DNA of 64,000 bases from Streptomyces coelicoflavus. GTDB lineage: Bacteria; Actinomycetota; Actinomycetes; Streptomycetales; Streptomycetaceae. The notes beneath the pieces were generated by a model, which worked only from the letters and a program-made list of their open reading frames with translations, was not told where the DNA came from and searched no databases. The stretch spans positions 310,001 to 374,000 of the forward strand of contig NZ_BEWB01000005.1 of NCBI RefSeq assembly GCF_003112555.1, written 5' to 3'. Shown piece after piece: positions 8,076-16,644 of this stretch (positions within the stretch are counted from its first letter, which is position 1; every line of letters begins with the position of its first letter). The translations under genes and the position numbers were made by a program.

Positions 8076-8704
8076 CGAACCCTGGCAGGCGCCGCCGCCG
8101 CCAACGCGGCCGCCGCACTGGCGATGCCCAGGACGGCGCCCGCGGCGACGTCACCGGGATAGTGCACGCCGGTGTGGACCCGCGAGTAGCCGACGGCGCT
8201 CGCCAGCGCGCCGAGCGGCACGGCGGCCTCGGGCAGGACCACGCCGACGGCCGTGGCGAACGCCACCGCGGCGGCCGTGTGCCCCGACGGGAACGACGCC
8301 GACCGGGGCATGGGCACATACCGGTCCACCGTCACGCGTGCCGCCTCCCGGTCCGGCCGCGCCCGGTGCACCAGGCGCTTGCCCAGCAGGTTCGTCGAGG
8401 CCGACGCCACGGCGACCGCCCCCACACCGACGAGGGCCGCCCGCCGTGCCCGCGCCCCGCCCAGCGCGAGCGCGGCGGCGATCCCCAGCGAGACCTTCGA
8501 ATGGTCGGCGGCATGGGACAGGCGCCGTAGTGCCCGGTCGAGCGTGGGCGTGGACGTGGCGGCCACCGCGGCGTAGAGCGCGCCGTCCACGGCACGCAGA
8601 TCCCCGAGCACGGCAGCGACGGCCCGCCGGCGTGCGGGGGCCGGCGCCGGGGCCGGCCCGAGCGGGCCACGGGTGTCGCCGTCGGCGTTGGTCGGTTCGG
8701 TCAT
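8048..8704 (-). CDS. PAP2-family membrane phosphatase
   Basis: A 218-residue integral membrane phosphatase of the type 2 phosphatidic acid phosphatase superfamily. All three signature motifs are present in order: KRLVHRARP, PSGHT and SRVHTGVHYPGD, which supply the phosphate-binding Lys/Arg and the catalytic His residues. Likely substrates are lipid phosphates such as undecaprenyl pyrophosphate or phosphatidic acid. The first ~40 residues are a Pro/Ala-rich cytoplasmic tail. GAGGAG precedes the ATG closely. Its last nine codons are antisense to the end of the phospholipase A2 gene, so both transcripts overlap at their 3-prime ends. Confidence 0.9.
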   Translation of the reverse strand: MTEPTNADGDTRGPLGPAPAPAPARRRAVAAVLGDLRAVDGALYAAVAATSTPTLDRALRRLSHAADHSKVSLGIAAALALGGARARRAALVGVGAVAVASASTNLLGKRLVHRARPDREAARVTVDRYVPMPRSASFPSGHTAAAVAFATAVGVVLPEAAVPLGALASAVGYSRVHTGVHYPGDVAAGAVLGIASAAAALAAAAPARVRQPNTFTAW

Positions 8705-8853
8705 GGGCTCCTCGCTCCGCGGGGAGAGGGGACCCGAACCACCCTGGTCGCGGCCGGGCGCGACGGCGCGTGGGCGGGGCCCGTCCGGGGGACGGCGGGA
8801 GCGAGGAGGCCGAGTTCCGGGGTGCGGACCGGCACGACCGGGACCACACGGCG

Positions 8854-8896
8854 CCGGGCCGCCGGCCGGCCCTCGAGGGGTCGGCCGGCGGCCCGG
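8854..8896. terminator. Strong hairpin downstream of copA
   Basis: A perfect 15-bp GC-rich stem (8854-8868 with 8882-8896) encloses a 13-nt loop. It lies 16 nt past the copA stop, on the transcribed side, so it is a likely terminator for the copA transcript. There is no T-run, as is common in Streptomyces. Confidence 0.7.
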
Positions 8897-8911
8897 CGGC
8901 GCGGTGGTGGA

Positions 8912-11173
8912 TCAGCCGGCGGCCTTGAAGCCCCGCAGCCGCAGGGAGTTGCCGACGACGAAGACGGAGGAGAAGGCCATGGCCGCTCCGGCGATCATCG
9001 GGTTGAGGAGTCCGGCCGCGGCGAGCGGCAGCGCGGCGACGTTGTAGGCGAAGGCCCAGAACAGGTTCGACTTGATGGTGCCCAGCGTCCTGCGGGCCAG
9101 CCGGATGGCGTCGGCGGCGGCCCGCAGGTCCCCGCGGACGAGGGTGAGGTCGCCGGCCTCGATGGCGGCGTCGGTGCCGGTCCCCATGGCGAGCCCCAGG
9201 TCGGCCTGGGCGAGCGCGGCGGCGTCGTTGACCCCGTCGCCGACCATCGCCACCGAACGGCCCTCGCCCTGGAGGCGCTTGACGACGGCGACCTTGTCCT
9301 GCGGCAGTACCTCGGCGACGACGTGCTCGGCGTCGATGCCGACCTCGCGGGCGACGGAGGCGGCCACTGCCTTGTTGTCGCCGGTCAGCAGCACCGGCGT
9401 CAGGCCCAGGCCGCGCAGCCGGGTGATCGCCTCGGCGCTGGTCTCCTTCACCGCGTCCGCGACCTCCAGGACGGCACGGGCCTCGCCGTCCCAGGCGACG
9501 GTGATCGCGGTGCGGCCGGTCTGCTCGGCCGCGGTCTTCGCGCGGGCCAGGCCGGCGGGCAGCTCCATGGCCCACTCGGCGAGCAGCTTCTCGCGGCCGA
9601 CCAGGACCGCATGGCCCTCGACGACGCCTTGGACGCCGAGCCCCGGCACGTTGGCGAAGTCCTCGGGGGCGGGCAGGGTGCCGATGCGTTCGGCGGCGCC
9701 CGTGGCGACCGCCCGGGCGATCGGGTGCTCCGAGGCGTGCTCCAACGCCCCGGCCAGCCGGAGCACTTCGGCCTCCTCGGTGCCTTCGGCGGTGTGCACG
9801 GCGAGCAGCGTCATGCGGCCGGTGGTGACGGTGCCGGTCTTGTCGAGGACGACGGTGTCGACCTTGCGGGTGGACTCCAGGACCTCGGGGCCCTTGATGA
9901 GGATGCCGAGCTGGGCGCCGCGCCCGGTGCCGACCATCAGCGCGGTCGGGGTGGCGAGGCCGAGGGCACAGGGGCAGGCGATGATCAGGACGGCGACGGC
10001 GGCGGTGAACGCGGCGGCCGGTCCCGAGCCGTTGCCGAGCCAGAAGCCCAGGGTGGCCAGCGCGAGGGCGATGACGACGGGGACGAAGACGGCGGAGATG
10101 CGGTCGGCGAGCCGCTGGGCGGCGGCCTTGCCGTTCTGCGCGTCCTCGACCAGCTTCGCCATCCGCGCCAGCTGGGTGTCCGCGCCGACCCGGGTCGCCT
10201 CGACCACCAGTCGGCCGCCCGCGTTCAGGGTCGCTCCGGTGACCCCGTCGCCCACGCCGACCTCGACCGGCACGGACTCGCCGGTGAGCATCGACGCGTC
10301 GACGGCCGAGGTGCCCTCGACCACCGTGCCGTCGGTGGCGATCTTCTCGCCGGGGCGCACCAGGAAGCGGTCCCCGGTCTTCAGCTCGCCGACGGGGACG
10401 CGCTCCTCGATGCCGTCCCGCAGGACGGTGACGTCCTTCGCGCCCAGTTCCAGCAGCGCCTTCAGCGCGGCACCCGCCTTGCGCTTGGAGCGTGCCTCGA
10501 AGTAGCGCCCGGCGAGGATGAAGGCGGTCACCCCGGCGGCCGCCTCCAGGTAGATGTTCCCTGAGCCGTCACCGCGGGCGATCGTCAGCTCGAAGGGGTG
10601 GGTCATGCCGGGCGTGCCCGCGGTGCCGAGGAACAGCGCCCACAGCGACCACAGGAACGCCGCCGACGTGCCGACGGAGATCAGGGTGTCCATGGTGGCC
10701 GCGCCGTGCCGGGCGTTGGTGAAGGCGGCCCTGTGGAAGGGCCAGGCGGCGTACGTCACCACGGGCGCCGCCAGGGTCAGCGACAGCCACTGCCAGTACT
10801 CGAACTGGAGCGCCGGCACCATCGCCATCGCGATGACGGGGACCGCCAGCACCACGGCCGTGACCAGGCGCTGCCGGAGCGGCCGCAGGGGGTCGGCGGG
10901 CTCGGCCTGCTCGGTGTCGCCCGTGGGCCCGGGGCGGACCGGCTCGGGCTCGCGGGCCGTGTACCCGGTGGCCTCGACCGTGGCGATCAGCTCCGGGACG
11001 GAGACGTCGGCGGCATGGCTGATCCTGGCCTTCTCCGTGGCGTAGTTGACGGTGGCGGTGACCCCCTCCATCCGGTTGAGCTTCTTCTCGATCCGGGCGG
11101 CGCACGAGGCACAGGTCATGCCGCCGATGGCGAGTTCCACCTCGGCTGGTGCGCTGGTCGTACTGGTGGTCAT
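8912..11173 (-). CDS. copA: Copper-translocating P1B-type ATPase
   Basis: A 753-residue membrane pump that exports Cu(I) from the cytoplasm. An N-terminal metal-binding domain carries GMTCASC (about residues 15-21). Eight membrane helices include the transport motif ACPCALG. The TGES actuator loop, the phosphorylation site DKTGT, the nucleotide-binding SEHP and the hinge GDGVNDAA follow in the usual order. AGGAG lies 6 nt before the ATG. The gene is 86 nt downstream of copZ and is probably read from the copper-controlled promoter upstream of copZ. Silver transport is possible too; the CPC motif excludes the zinc/cobalt subclasses less firmly. Confidence 0.93.
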   Translation of the reverse strand: MTTSTTSAPAEVELAIGGMTCASCAARIEKKLNRMEGVTATVNYATEKARISHAADVSVPELIATVEATGYTAREPEPVRPGPTGDTEQAEPADPLRPLRQRLVTAVVLAVPVIAMAMVPALQFEYWQWLSLTLAAPVVTYAAWPFHRAAFTNARHGAATMDTLISVGTSAAFLWSLWALFLGTAGTPGMTHPFELTIARGDGSGNIYLEAAAGVTAFILAGRYFEARSKRKAGAALKALLELGAKDVTVLRDGIEERVPVGELKTGDRFLVRPGEKIATDGTVVEGTSAVDASMLTGESVPVEVGVGDGVTGATLNAGGRLVVEATRVGADTQLARMAKLVEDAQNGKAAAQRLADRISAVFVPVVIALALATLGFWLGNGSGPAAAFTAAVAVLIIACPCALGLATPTALMVGTGRGAQLGILIKGPEVLESTRKVDTVVLDKTGTVTTGRMTLLAVHTAEGTEEAEVLRLAGALEHASEHPIARAVATGAAERIGTLPAPEDFANVPGLGVQGVVEGHAVLVGREKLLAEWAMELPAGLARAKTAAEQTGRTAITVAWDGEARAVLEVADAVKETSAEAITRLRGLGLTPVLLTGDNKAVAASVAREVGIDAEHVVAEVLPQDKVAVVKRLQGEGRSVAMVGDGVNDAAALAQADLGLAMGTGTDAAIEAGDLTLVRGDLRAAADAIRLARRTLGTIKSNLFWAFAYNVAALPLAAAGLLNPMIAGAAMAFSSVFVVGNSLRLRGFKAAG

Positions 11174-11259
11174 GGCTGCTCCTGGTGCGGGCCGCCGGCC
11201 GGGACCCGGCGTGCGGGCCCCGGCGGTGCGGCTGTTCGACGGGGGGGCGTGCGGGCCGG

Positions 11260-11493
11260 TCAGCGGCGGCCGGTCAGCTCGTAGCCGGCCTCGTCGACGA
11301 CCTCGGCGATCGCGGCGTCGTCCGGCTCGGCGGCGGAGGTGACGGTGACGTGGCCGGTGTCGAGCGCGACGTCGACGCCGGTGACACCCTCCAGCTCGCC
11401 GATCACCCCGGTGAGTGTCGCGCTGCAGTGGCCGCAGCTCATGCCGGCGACGGCGTAGGTGGTGGTGACGGGGGCGGTGACGTTCGAGGTCAT
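11260..11493 (-). CDS. copZ: Copper chaperone CopZ (HMA domain)
   Basis: A 77-residue single heavy-metal-associated domain that binds Cu(I) through GMSCGHC and passes it to CopA. The fold length matches free-standing CopZ proteins. GGAGG is 5 nt before the ATG at 11493. The promoter with a CsoR-like box lies at 11556-11584, directly upstream. It is the first gene of the copZ-copA unit. Confidence 0.93.
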   Translation of the reverse strand: MTSNVTAPVTTTYAVAGMSCGHCSATLTGVIGELEGVTGVDVALDTGHVTVTSAAEPDDAAIAEVVDEAGYELTGRR

Positions 11494-11555
11494 TGCTTCC
11501 TCCGGATTGGCGTCGGAACTCATACGGGGCGGGGGTATCCGGCCCGGCGACTCCA

Positions 11556-11584
11556 TGTATACCCCCAAGGGGTATCTGACGCAA
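11556..11584 (-). promoter_or_regulatory. copZ promoter with a CsoR-like box in the spacer
   Basis: On the minus strand TTGCGT (11584-11579) and TATACA (11561-11556) are separated by 17 bp. The spacer is mostly filled by the palindrome ATACCCC-CAA-GGGGTAT (11559-11575). This matches the style of actinobacterial CsoR sites, where the apo-repressor occupies the promoter and copper releases it. No csoR gene is in the window. Confidence 0.75.
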
Positions 11585-11597
11585 GCCGTCGAATCGC

Positions 11598-11625
11598 TTG
11601 ACCGGGTACCCCCTAGGGGTATTGT
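11598..11625 (+). promoter_or_regulatory. Promoter of the secreted copper-linked protein with a CsoR-like box
   Basis: TTGACC (11598-11603) and TATTGT (11620-11625) are 16 bp apart. The spacer carries TACCCC-CTA-GGGGTA (11607-11621), the same symmetry and centre spacing as the box in the divergent copZ promoter. The two boxes are centred 47 bp apart. Confidence 0.75.
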
Positions 11626-11685
11626 GAAGTGCATGGAGAGGCCTCCGCGTGAGCTGGAGACCCCGAATTCGAGGAGAGGACCGCC

Positions 11686-12654
11686 ATGCACACCGGACTG
11701 AGGATCACCGCGTTCGCCGCCGCACTGGCCGCCACCTTCGGCACCGCCTACGGCGTGGGCAGGGGAGTGGACCCGGTCGTAGCGGAGAGCGAACCCGCGC
11801 CGCACGACGAGCACGGCGGGTCAACGGCGCGGCAGCACGGGGACAAGAGCCACGAGGGGCAGGAGAGGACCCCGCCCGGCGGTCTGCAGATCTCCGAGGG
11901 CGGATACACCCTCGACCTCGCCACCCCGCGCGTCACCGCCGGCCGGAGCGCCGAACTGCGCTTCACCGTCCGGGACGCGAACGGCGACGCCGTCACCGCG
12001 TACCAGCGCGAGCACGACAAGGAACTCCACCTCGTCCTGGCCTCGCGCGACCTGGTCACCTACCGCCACCTGCACCCCACCCGTGCCGCCGACGGCACCT
12101 GGAGCACCCCCGTCGACCTGCCCGCGGCGGGCGGCTACCGCGTCTTCGCCGACTTCACCCCGGCGGGCAAGGGAGCGGAGAACCTCACCCTCGGCGCCGA
12201 CCTGGCCGCCTCCGGCCGCTACCGGCCCGCACGCCTCCCGGTCCCGGACGCCACCGCCCGGACCGACGGCTACGAGGTCGAACTCGCCGGAGCCCTGCAC
12301 CCCGGCAAGGCGAGCGAGCTGAAGCTGAAGGTGTCCCGCGACGGCGAACCCGTCAACGACCTCCAGCCCTACCTGGGTGCCTACGGCCATCTGGTCGCCC
12401 TGCGCTCCGGCGACCTCGCCTACCTGCACGTCCACCCGAACGGCGAACCCGGTGACGGCACCACCGCGCCCGGCCCGGAGGTCTCCTTCACGGCCACCGC
12501 GCCCAGCGCCGGCGCCTACCGTCTCTTCCTGGACTTCCGGCACCAGGGCGAGGTCCACACCGCGGCGTTCACCGTGCGCGCCGGATCGGCACCGGGCGCG
12601 CAGGAGTCCGCCCCGGCCGCCACGCCGGAGCACGCCGACGGCCACGGACACTGA
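11686..12654 (+). CDS. Secreted or anchored His-rich protein, copper-linked
   Basis: A 322-residue exported protein of no named function. An N-terminal hydrophobic segment (about residues 6-28) acts as signal or anchor. A His/Asp/Glu-rich stretch follows (HDEH, QHGD, SHEG), then two beta-rich, Ig-like repeats. Each repeat contains a matching histidine motif: YRHLHP near residue 128 and YLHVHP near residue 250. The C-terminus ends HADGHGH. These histidine sites fit binding of copper outside the membrane. The gene diverges from copZ-copA and has its own CsoR-like promoter, so it should be induced by copper. GGAGAGG lies about 8 nt before the ATG. A role as extracytoplasmic copper buffer is inference. 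Confidence 0.8.
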   Translation: MHTGLRITAFAAALAATFGTAYGVGRGVDPVVAESEPAPHDEHGGSTARQHGDKSHEGQERTPPGGLQISEGGYTLDLATPRVTAGRSAELRFTVRDANGDAVTAYQREHDKELHLVLASRDLVTYRHLHPTRAADGTWSTPVDLPAAGGYRVFADFTPAGKGAENLTLGADLAASGRYRPARLPVPDATARTDGYEVELAGALHPGKASELKLKVSRDGEPVNDLQPYLGAYGHLVALRSGDLAYLHVHPNGEPGDGTTAPGPEVSFTATAPSAGAYRLFLDFRHQGEVHTAAFTVRAGSAPGAQESAPAATPEHADGHGH

Positions 12655-12679
12655 CCGCCGCCGCCCTCAGGGGATGTCC

Positions 12680-13459
12680 TCAGGCCGTGACGACCCGGAC
12701 CCCCGCCTCCTCGAACCCCCGCACCAGCTCCGGGTCGGCCGCACCGTCCGTGACCAGCGTGTCCACCGACCCGGTCGCGCAGATCCGGGCGAACGCCCGC
12801 CGGCCCAGCTTGCTGGAGTCGGCGGCCACGACCACCCGCTCGGCGCGGTCGCACAGCAGCCGGTTGATCGCGGCCTCCGCCTCGTCGTGGGCCGCGGCAC
12901 CGTGCGCCACGTCGAAGGCGACGACGCCCAGCACCGCCACGTCGAGGGTCACCTGGCCCAGCACCCCGTCCGCGAGCGGCCCGATCAGCTCGTAGGACTG
13001 GGCGCGGGCCACCCCGCCGGTCACCACGATCTTGAACTGCGGCCGGACGGCCAGCTCGTTGGCGATGTTGAGCGCGTTGGTCACCACGGTCAGCGCGGGG
13101 GTGCCGGAGGCCAGATCGGCGCGCACGGCCAGGGCGCGCGCCACCTCCGTCGTGGTCGTGCCCCCGGTCAGCCCCACCGCCTCGCCGGGCGCCACTAGCG
13201 CGGCGACCGCCTGTGCGACGCGCTGCTTCTCCGAGGCGCGGCGGGCGGTCTTGTAGCGCAGCGGCAGCTCGTACGACACCCCGTGCACCACCGCGCCCCC
13301 GCGCGTACGCACGAGCATCTGCTGCTCGGCGAGCCGGTCGAAGTCCCGGCGGATCGTCGCGGCCGAGACCTCGAGCTCGGTCGCCGCCTCCTCGACGTCC
13401 AGCCGGCCGCGCTCGACGAGCAGCTCCAGCAGCGCCTTCCAGCGGGCGTCGCGCGACAT
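12680..13459 (-). CDS. DeoR-family sugar-phosphate repressor, AgaR-like
   Basis: A 259-residue DeoR regulator. The N-terminal winged helix-turn-helix reads LEVSAATIRRDFDRL, followed by the conserved TRGGAV. The C-terminal sugar-phosphate sensor domain contains GGTTTTEVAR and VVAADSSKLG. It diverges from an SIS isomerase and class II aldolase pair, so it probably represses them until a phosphosugar binds. The ATG at 13459 is chosen because the HTH then begins at the usual distance. The intergenic region holds three copies of TGATTG that are likely its operator. It converges on the copper-linked gene with 25 nt between. Confidence 0.85.
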   Translation of the reverse strand: MSRDARWKALLELLVERGRLDVEEAATELEVSAATIRRDFDRLAEQQMLVRTRGGAVVHGVSYELPLRYKTARRASEKQRVAQAVAALVAPGEAVGLTGGTTTTEVARALAVRADLASGTPALTVVTNALNIANELAVRPQFKIVVTGGVARAQSYELIGPLADGVLGQVTLDVAVLGVVAFDVAHGAAAHDEAEAAINRLLCDRAERVVVAADSSKLGRRAFARICATGSVDTLVTDGAADPELVRGFEEAGVRVVTA

Positions 13460-13513
13460 CCGCGCCTCCGTTCCTCGATCCCCGCCGACCCTAGCGCACC
13501 GTACTGTTCCCTC

Positions 13514-13564
13514 TGATTGCTTGATTGTGCTCGAAAGCTCGCTATATCTTGCAGGAACAATCAA
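13514..13564. promoter_or_regulatory. Operator/promoter region of the SIS-aldolase operon
   Basis: TGATTG occurs at 13514-13519 and again within TTGATTGT (13521-13528); ACAATCAA (13557-13564) is the exact inverse of the latter. A plausible plus-strand promoter is TTGATT (13521-13526) with TATATC (13543-13548), 16 bp apart, so the repeats flank the -10. This arrangement suits DeoR-family binding. Confidence 0.6.
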
Positions 13565-13587
13565 TCCGTGTTCGGGGAGTGTGCGAC

Positions 13588-14469
13588 ATGACGTATGTCG
13601 AGGACGAGCTCAACAGCCAGCCCGAGTGCTGGACGCGCGCCGCCGGGGAGGCGGCACGCCACACGGCGGCGCTGCCCGCGGCGGGGGAGCGGGTGGCGAT
13701 CGTCGGATGCGGCACCTCGTACTTCATGGCGCAGTCGGCGGCGGCCCTGCGCGAGGACGCGGGCCTCGGCGAGACGGACGCCTTCGCGGCCTCCGAGTTC
13801 CCCCGGGGGCGGGCGTACGACCGGGTCGTGGCCCTCACCCGCTCCGGCACCACCACCGAAGTACTGGAGCTGCTCACGGAGCTGAAGGGCCGTACGCGCA
13901 CCGTCGCCCTCACCGCCGACCCGGAGACGCCGGTGATGACCGCCGCCGACGACGTGGTCGTCCTCGACTACGCCGACGAACGGTCCGTCGTGCAGACGCG
14001 GTTCGCGACCACCGCGCTCACGCTGCTCCGCGCCCACCTCGGCCTGCACACCGACGCCGTCGTCGCCGACGCCCGTGCCGCGCTCGCCGCCGACCTGCCC
14101 GAAGGGCTCGTGGAGCGCACCCAGTTCACCTTCCTGGGCCGGGGCTGGACCGTCGGACTGGCCAACGAGGCGGGCCTGAAGATGCGCGAGGCCTCCCTGT
14201 CCTGGACCGAGGCCTACCCGGCGATGGAGTACCGGCACGGCCCCATCAGCATCAGCACGACGGGCACGGCGACCTGGATGTTCGGGGAGGCGCCCGAAGG
14301 GCTGGCCGAGCAGGTCCGGGAGACCGGCGCGACGTGGGTGCCCGCGGCGCTGGATCCGCTGGCCGAACTGGTCCGCGCCCAGCGGCTCGCCGTCGCCGTC
14401 GCCACCGCCCGCGGTCTCGACCCGGACCGGCCGCGCCATCTGACCCGCTCGGTCATCCTCGCCCCCTGA
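13588..14469 (+). CDS. SIS-domain sugar isomerase/deaminase, AgaS-like
   Basis: A 293-residue cytoplasmic protein with two SIS (sugar isomerase) domains, as in AgaS and the isomerase half of GlmS. The first domain has GCGTSYFMAQSA and TRSGTTTEVLE, and the second has FLGRGWTVGLANEAGLKMREA. It most likely isomerises and deaminates an amino-sugar phosphate such as galactosamine-6-phosphate, giving a substrate for the aldolase 34 nt downstream. GGGAG lies 8 nt before the ATG at 13588. The exact sugar cannot be read from the sequence. Confidence 0.82.
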   Translation: MTYVEDELNSQPECWTRAAGEAARHTAALPAAGERVAIVGCGTSYFMAQSAAALREDAGLGETDAFAASEFPRGRAYDRVVALTRSGTTTEVLELLTELKGRTRTVALTADPETPVMTAADDVVVLDYADERSVVQTRFATTALTLLRAHLGLHTDAVVADARAALAADLPEGLVERTQFTFLGRGWTVGLANEAGLKMREASLSWTEAYPAMEYRHGPISISTTGTATWMFGEAPEGLAEQVRETGATWVPAALDPLAELVRAQRLAVAVATARGLDPDRPRHLTRSVILAP

Positions 14470-14503
14470 CGCCCACGCCCGAAGCCCGGGAAGGAACCAG
14501 ACC

Positions 14504-15385
14504 GTGCCCCTCGCCACCACCGGCGACCTGGTCGGCCGCGCCGCGGCCGGCCGCTCCGCCGTCGCCGCCTTCAACGTCATCACCCTGGAGCACATCGAGG
14601 CCGTCGTCGCCGGCGCCGAGTCCGTGGGGATGCCCGTGGTCCTCCAGGTCAGCGAGAACGCCGTGAAGTACCGCTACGGCCGCCTGCTGCCCCTGGCCCG
14701 CGCGGCCGTCTCCGCCGCCGAGGGCGCCGCCGTGCCCGTCGCCCTGCACCTCGACCACGTCCAGAGCGACGGCCTGCTGCGCCAGGCCGCGGACGCCGGG
14801 TTCAGCTCCGTGATGTACGACGCCGCCCGGCTGCCGTACGCGGAGAACCTCGCGGCGACCCGGGCCGCCGCCGACTGGGCGCACGCCCAGGGGCTGTGGA
14901 TCGAGGCCGAGTTGGGAGAGGTCGGCGGCAAGAACGGCGCCCCGCCGCTCGACGCCCACGCGCCCGGCGCCCGCACCGACCCCGCCGAGGCACACGCCTA
15001 CGTCGCCGACTCCGGCGTGGACGCCCTCGCGGTCGCCGTCGGCAGCTCCCACGCGATGACGACGCGCACCGCGGCCCTCGACCACGACCTGCTCAAGGAA
15101 CTGTCCGGCGCCCTGGACGTGCCGCTCGTCCTGCACGGCTCCTCCGGGGTGCCGGACGGCGAACTCACCGCGGCCGTCGCGGGCGGCATCGCCAAGGTCA
15201 ACGTCGGCACCGCGCTCAACATCGCCATGACCGGCGCGATCAGGGAGCATCTCGCCGCACGCCCCGACGCGGTCGACTCGCGCGGCTACCTCACCGCGGG
15301 GAGGGAGGCCATGGCCCGGACGGTGGCGACGCTCATCCAGGTGGTCGCGCGGACCGCCCCCGCCTCCCCTCCGGCTACTCCTTGA
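14504..15385 (+). CDS. Class II ketose-bisphosphate aldolase, tagatose/fructose type
   Basis: A 293-residue zinc aldolase of the GatY/KbaY/FbaA family that cleaves a ketose 1,6-bisphosphate to two triose phosphates. Zinc ligands and catalytic residues are visible in HLDHVQ, in AVGSSHA and in LHGSSGVPD. The KVNVGTALNIA loop binds the second phosphate. The GTG start follows GGAAGGAA by 6 nt. Pairing with an AgaS-like SIS protein and an AgaR-like repressor favours tagatose-1,6-bisphosphate over fructose. The 3-prime end overlaps the convergent methyltransferase gene by 11 bp. Confidence 0.85.
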   Translation: MPLATTGDLVGRAAAGRSAVAAFNVITLEHIEAVVAGAESVGMPVVLQVSENAVKYRYGRLLPLARAAVSAAEGAAVPVALHLDHVQSDGLLRQAADAGFSSVMYDAARLPYAENLAATRAAADWAHAQGLWIEAELGEVGGKNGAPPLDAHAPGARTDPAEAHAYVADSGVDALAVAVGSSHAMTTRTAALDHDLLKELSGALDVPLVLHGSSGVPDGELTAAVAGGIAKVNVGTALNIAMTGAIREHLAARPDAVDSRGYLTAGREAMARTVATLIQVVARTAPASPPATP

Positions 15386-16565
15386 CCGCCTTCAGCACCA
15401 CGAACTTCCGGTCGCCCGCCACCAGCCGGCTGTTGCCGAACAGGCGCCGCAGCTTGACGTGGTAGCCCAGGTGCCGGTTGCCGACGACCCACAGTTCGCC
15501 GCCGGGGCGCAGCACCCGCCGCGCCCCGGTGAACATCCGCCACGCCGTGGCGTCGGTCGTCGCCTGGTGGGAGTGGAAGGGCGGGTTGTTGAGCACCAGG
15601 CCGACACTGCCGTCCGGCACCCCGGCCAGCCCGTCGCCCACCCGGAACTCCGCCCGGCCCGCGACCTCGTTCGCCCGGTACGTCGCCTCCGCCGAGGCCA
15701 CCGCCTGGAACGACTCGTCGGTGAACAGCACCTCCGCGTCCGGATCGGCCAGGGCCACCGCCGTGCCGACCACACCGTTGCCGCAGCCGAGGTCCACGAC
15801 CCGCCCGACACCCCTGGTGTCCGGCAGGTGCCGCAGGAAGAAGCGGGTGCCGACGTCGAGGCGGTCGGCGCAGAAGACCCCGGCGTGGTTGACGACGGGG
15901 CGGCCGGCGAGCGGCCCGATCTCGTCGGGCAGCCGGTAGGCGAGTGGCCAGGGGTTGGCCGGCCGCCGCAGCGCGGGATCGGGCTCCGCGAAGATCAGCC
16001 GGGCCTTCTTCACGGCCAAGGAGGTCCGGGTCGGGCCGACGATCCGTTCGAACAGCCGGAGCGTCGAGGTGTGGATCTCCTTCACCATCCCGGTGCCGAC
16101 CACGACCGTGCCCCCGTGCAGCGCGGGCGCCAGCCGCAGCAACTGGTCCTCCAGCAGCGCCAGGCTCTTCGGCACCCGCACCAGCAGCACGTCCACCCGG
16201 TCCGGCGGCGGGTCCTGCGTGGTGAGCAGACGCACCGAGCCCGGCTCGGCACCGGCGCGCGCCAGGTTGGCCCGGGTCGCCTCCCGCGCGAGGTGGGAGT
16301 CGGTGATCTGCACCGGCCGGTGCGCGGCCAGCGCCGTCACCAGCGCTCCCCAGCGGTCACCGACGACCACGACCGTGCCGTCCAGCGGGACCTTCCGCTC
16401 CGCAAGGTGCCCCAGCAGGTACTCGTCGGAGGCGTCCCAGGCACGGAGCCGGTCACGCGGGTCCTCGGGATGGCGGGACAGCACGTGCTCGCCCCAGGGC
16501 GTGGTCATGCGGTCGCCGCTGCCGTTCGTACTGTCGCTGCGGTCGTTCGTGCTGCGGTCGTTCAT
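15375..16565 (-). CDS. RlmG/RsmC-type rRNA guanine-N2 methyltransferase
   Basis: A 396-residue two-domain methyltransferase. The N-terminal half (to about residue 210) resembles a degenerate methyltransferase fold. The C-terminal half has the SAM motif VDLGCGNGVVGT and the catalytic NNPPF followed by HSHQ. That layout and length match the RlmG/RsmC group, which methylates guanine N2 in rRNA. The start is uncertain: ATG at 16565 gives an NDRS-repeat tail, while MTTPWGEHV at 16508 is an alternative. Neither has a strong ribosome site. The C-terminus overlaps the convergent aldolase gene by 11 bp. Confidence 0.8.
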   Translation of the reverse strand: MNDRSTNDRSDSTNGSGDRMTTPWGEHVLSRHPEDPRDRLRAWDASDEYLLGHLAERKVPLDGTVVVVGDRWGALVTALAAHRPVQITDSHLAREATRANLARAGAEPGSVRLLTTQDPPPDRVDVLLVRVPKSLALLEDQLLRLAPALHGGTVVVGTGMVKEIHTSTLRLFERIVGPTRTSLAVKKARLIFAEPDPALRRPANPWPLAYRLPDEIGPLAGRPVVNHAGVFCADRLDVGTRFFLRHLPDTRGVGRVVDLGCGNGVVGTAVALADPDAEVLFTDESFQAVASAEATYRANEVAGRAEFRVGDGLAGVPDGSVGLVLNNPPFHSHQATTDATAWRMFTGARRVLRPGGELWVVGNRHLGYHVKLRRLFGNSRLVAGDRKFVVLKAVKE

Positions 16566-16644
16566 CGTGTGTCCAGGCTAGCCGAGCGCCGGCCCGGTGC
16601 TGGTCGCGCCCGGTGGGGCCGCTCCCGGAGGCAGGACGGAGGGC

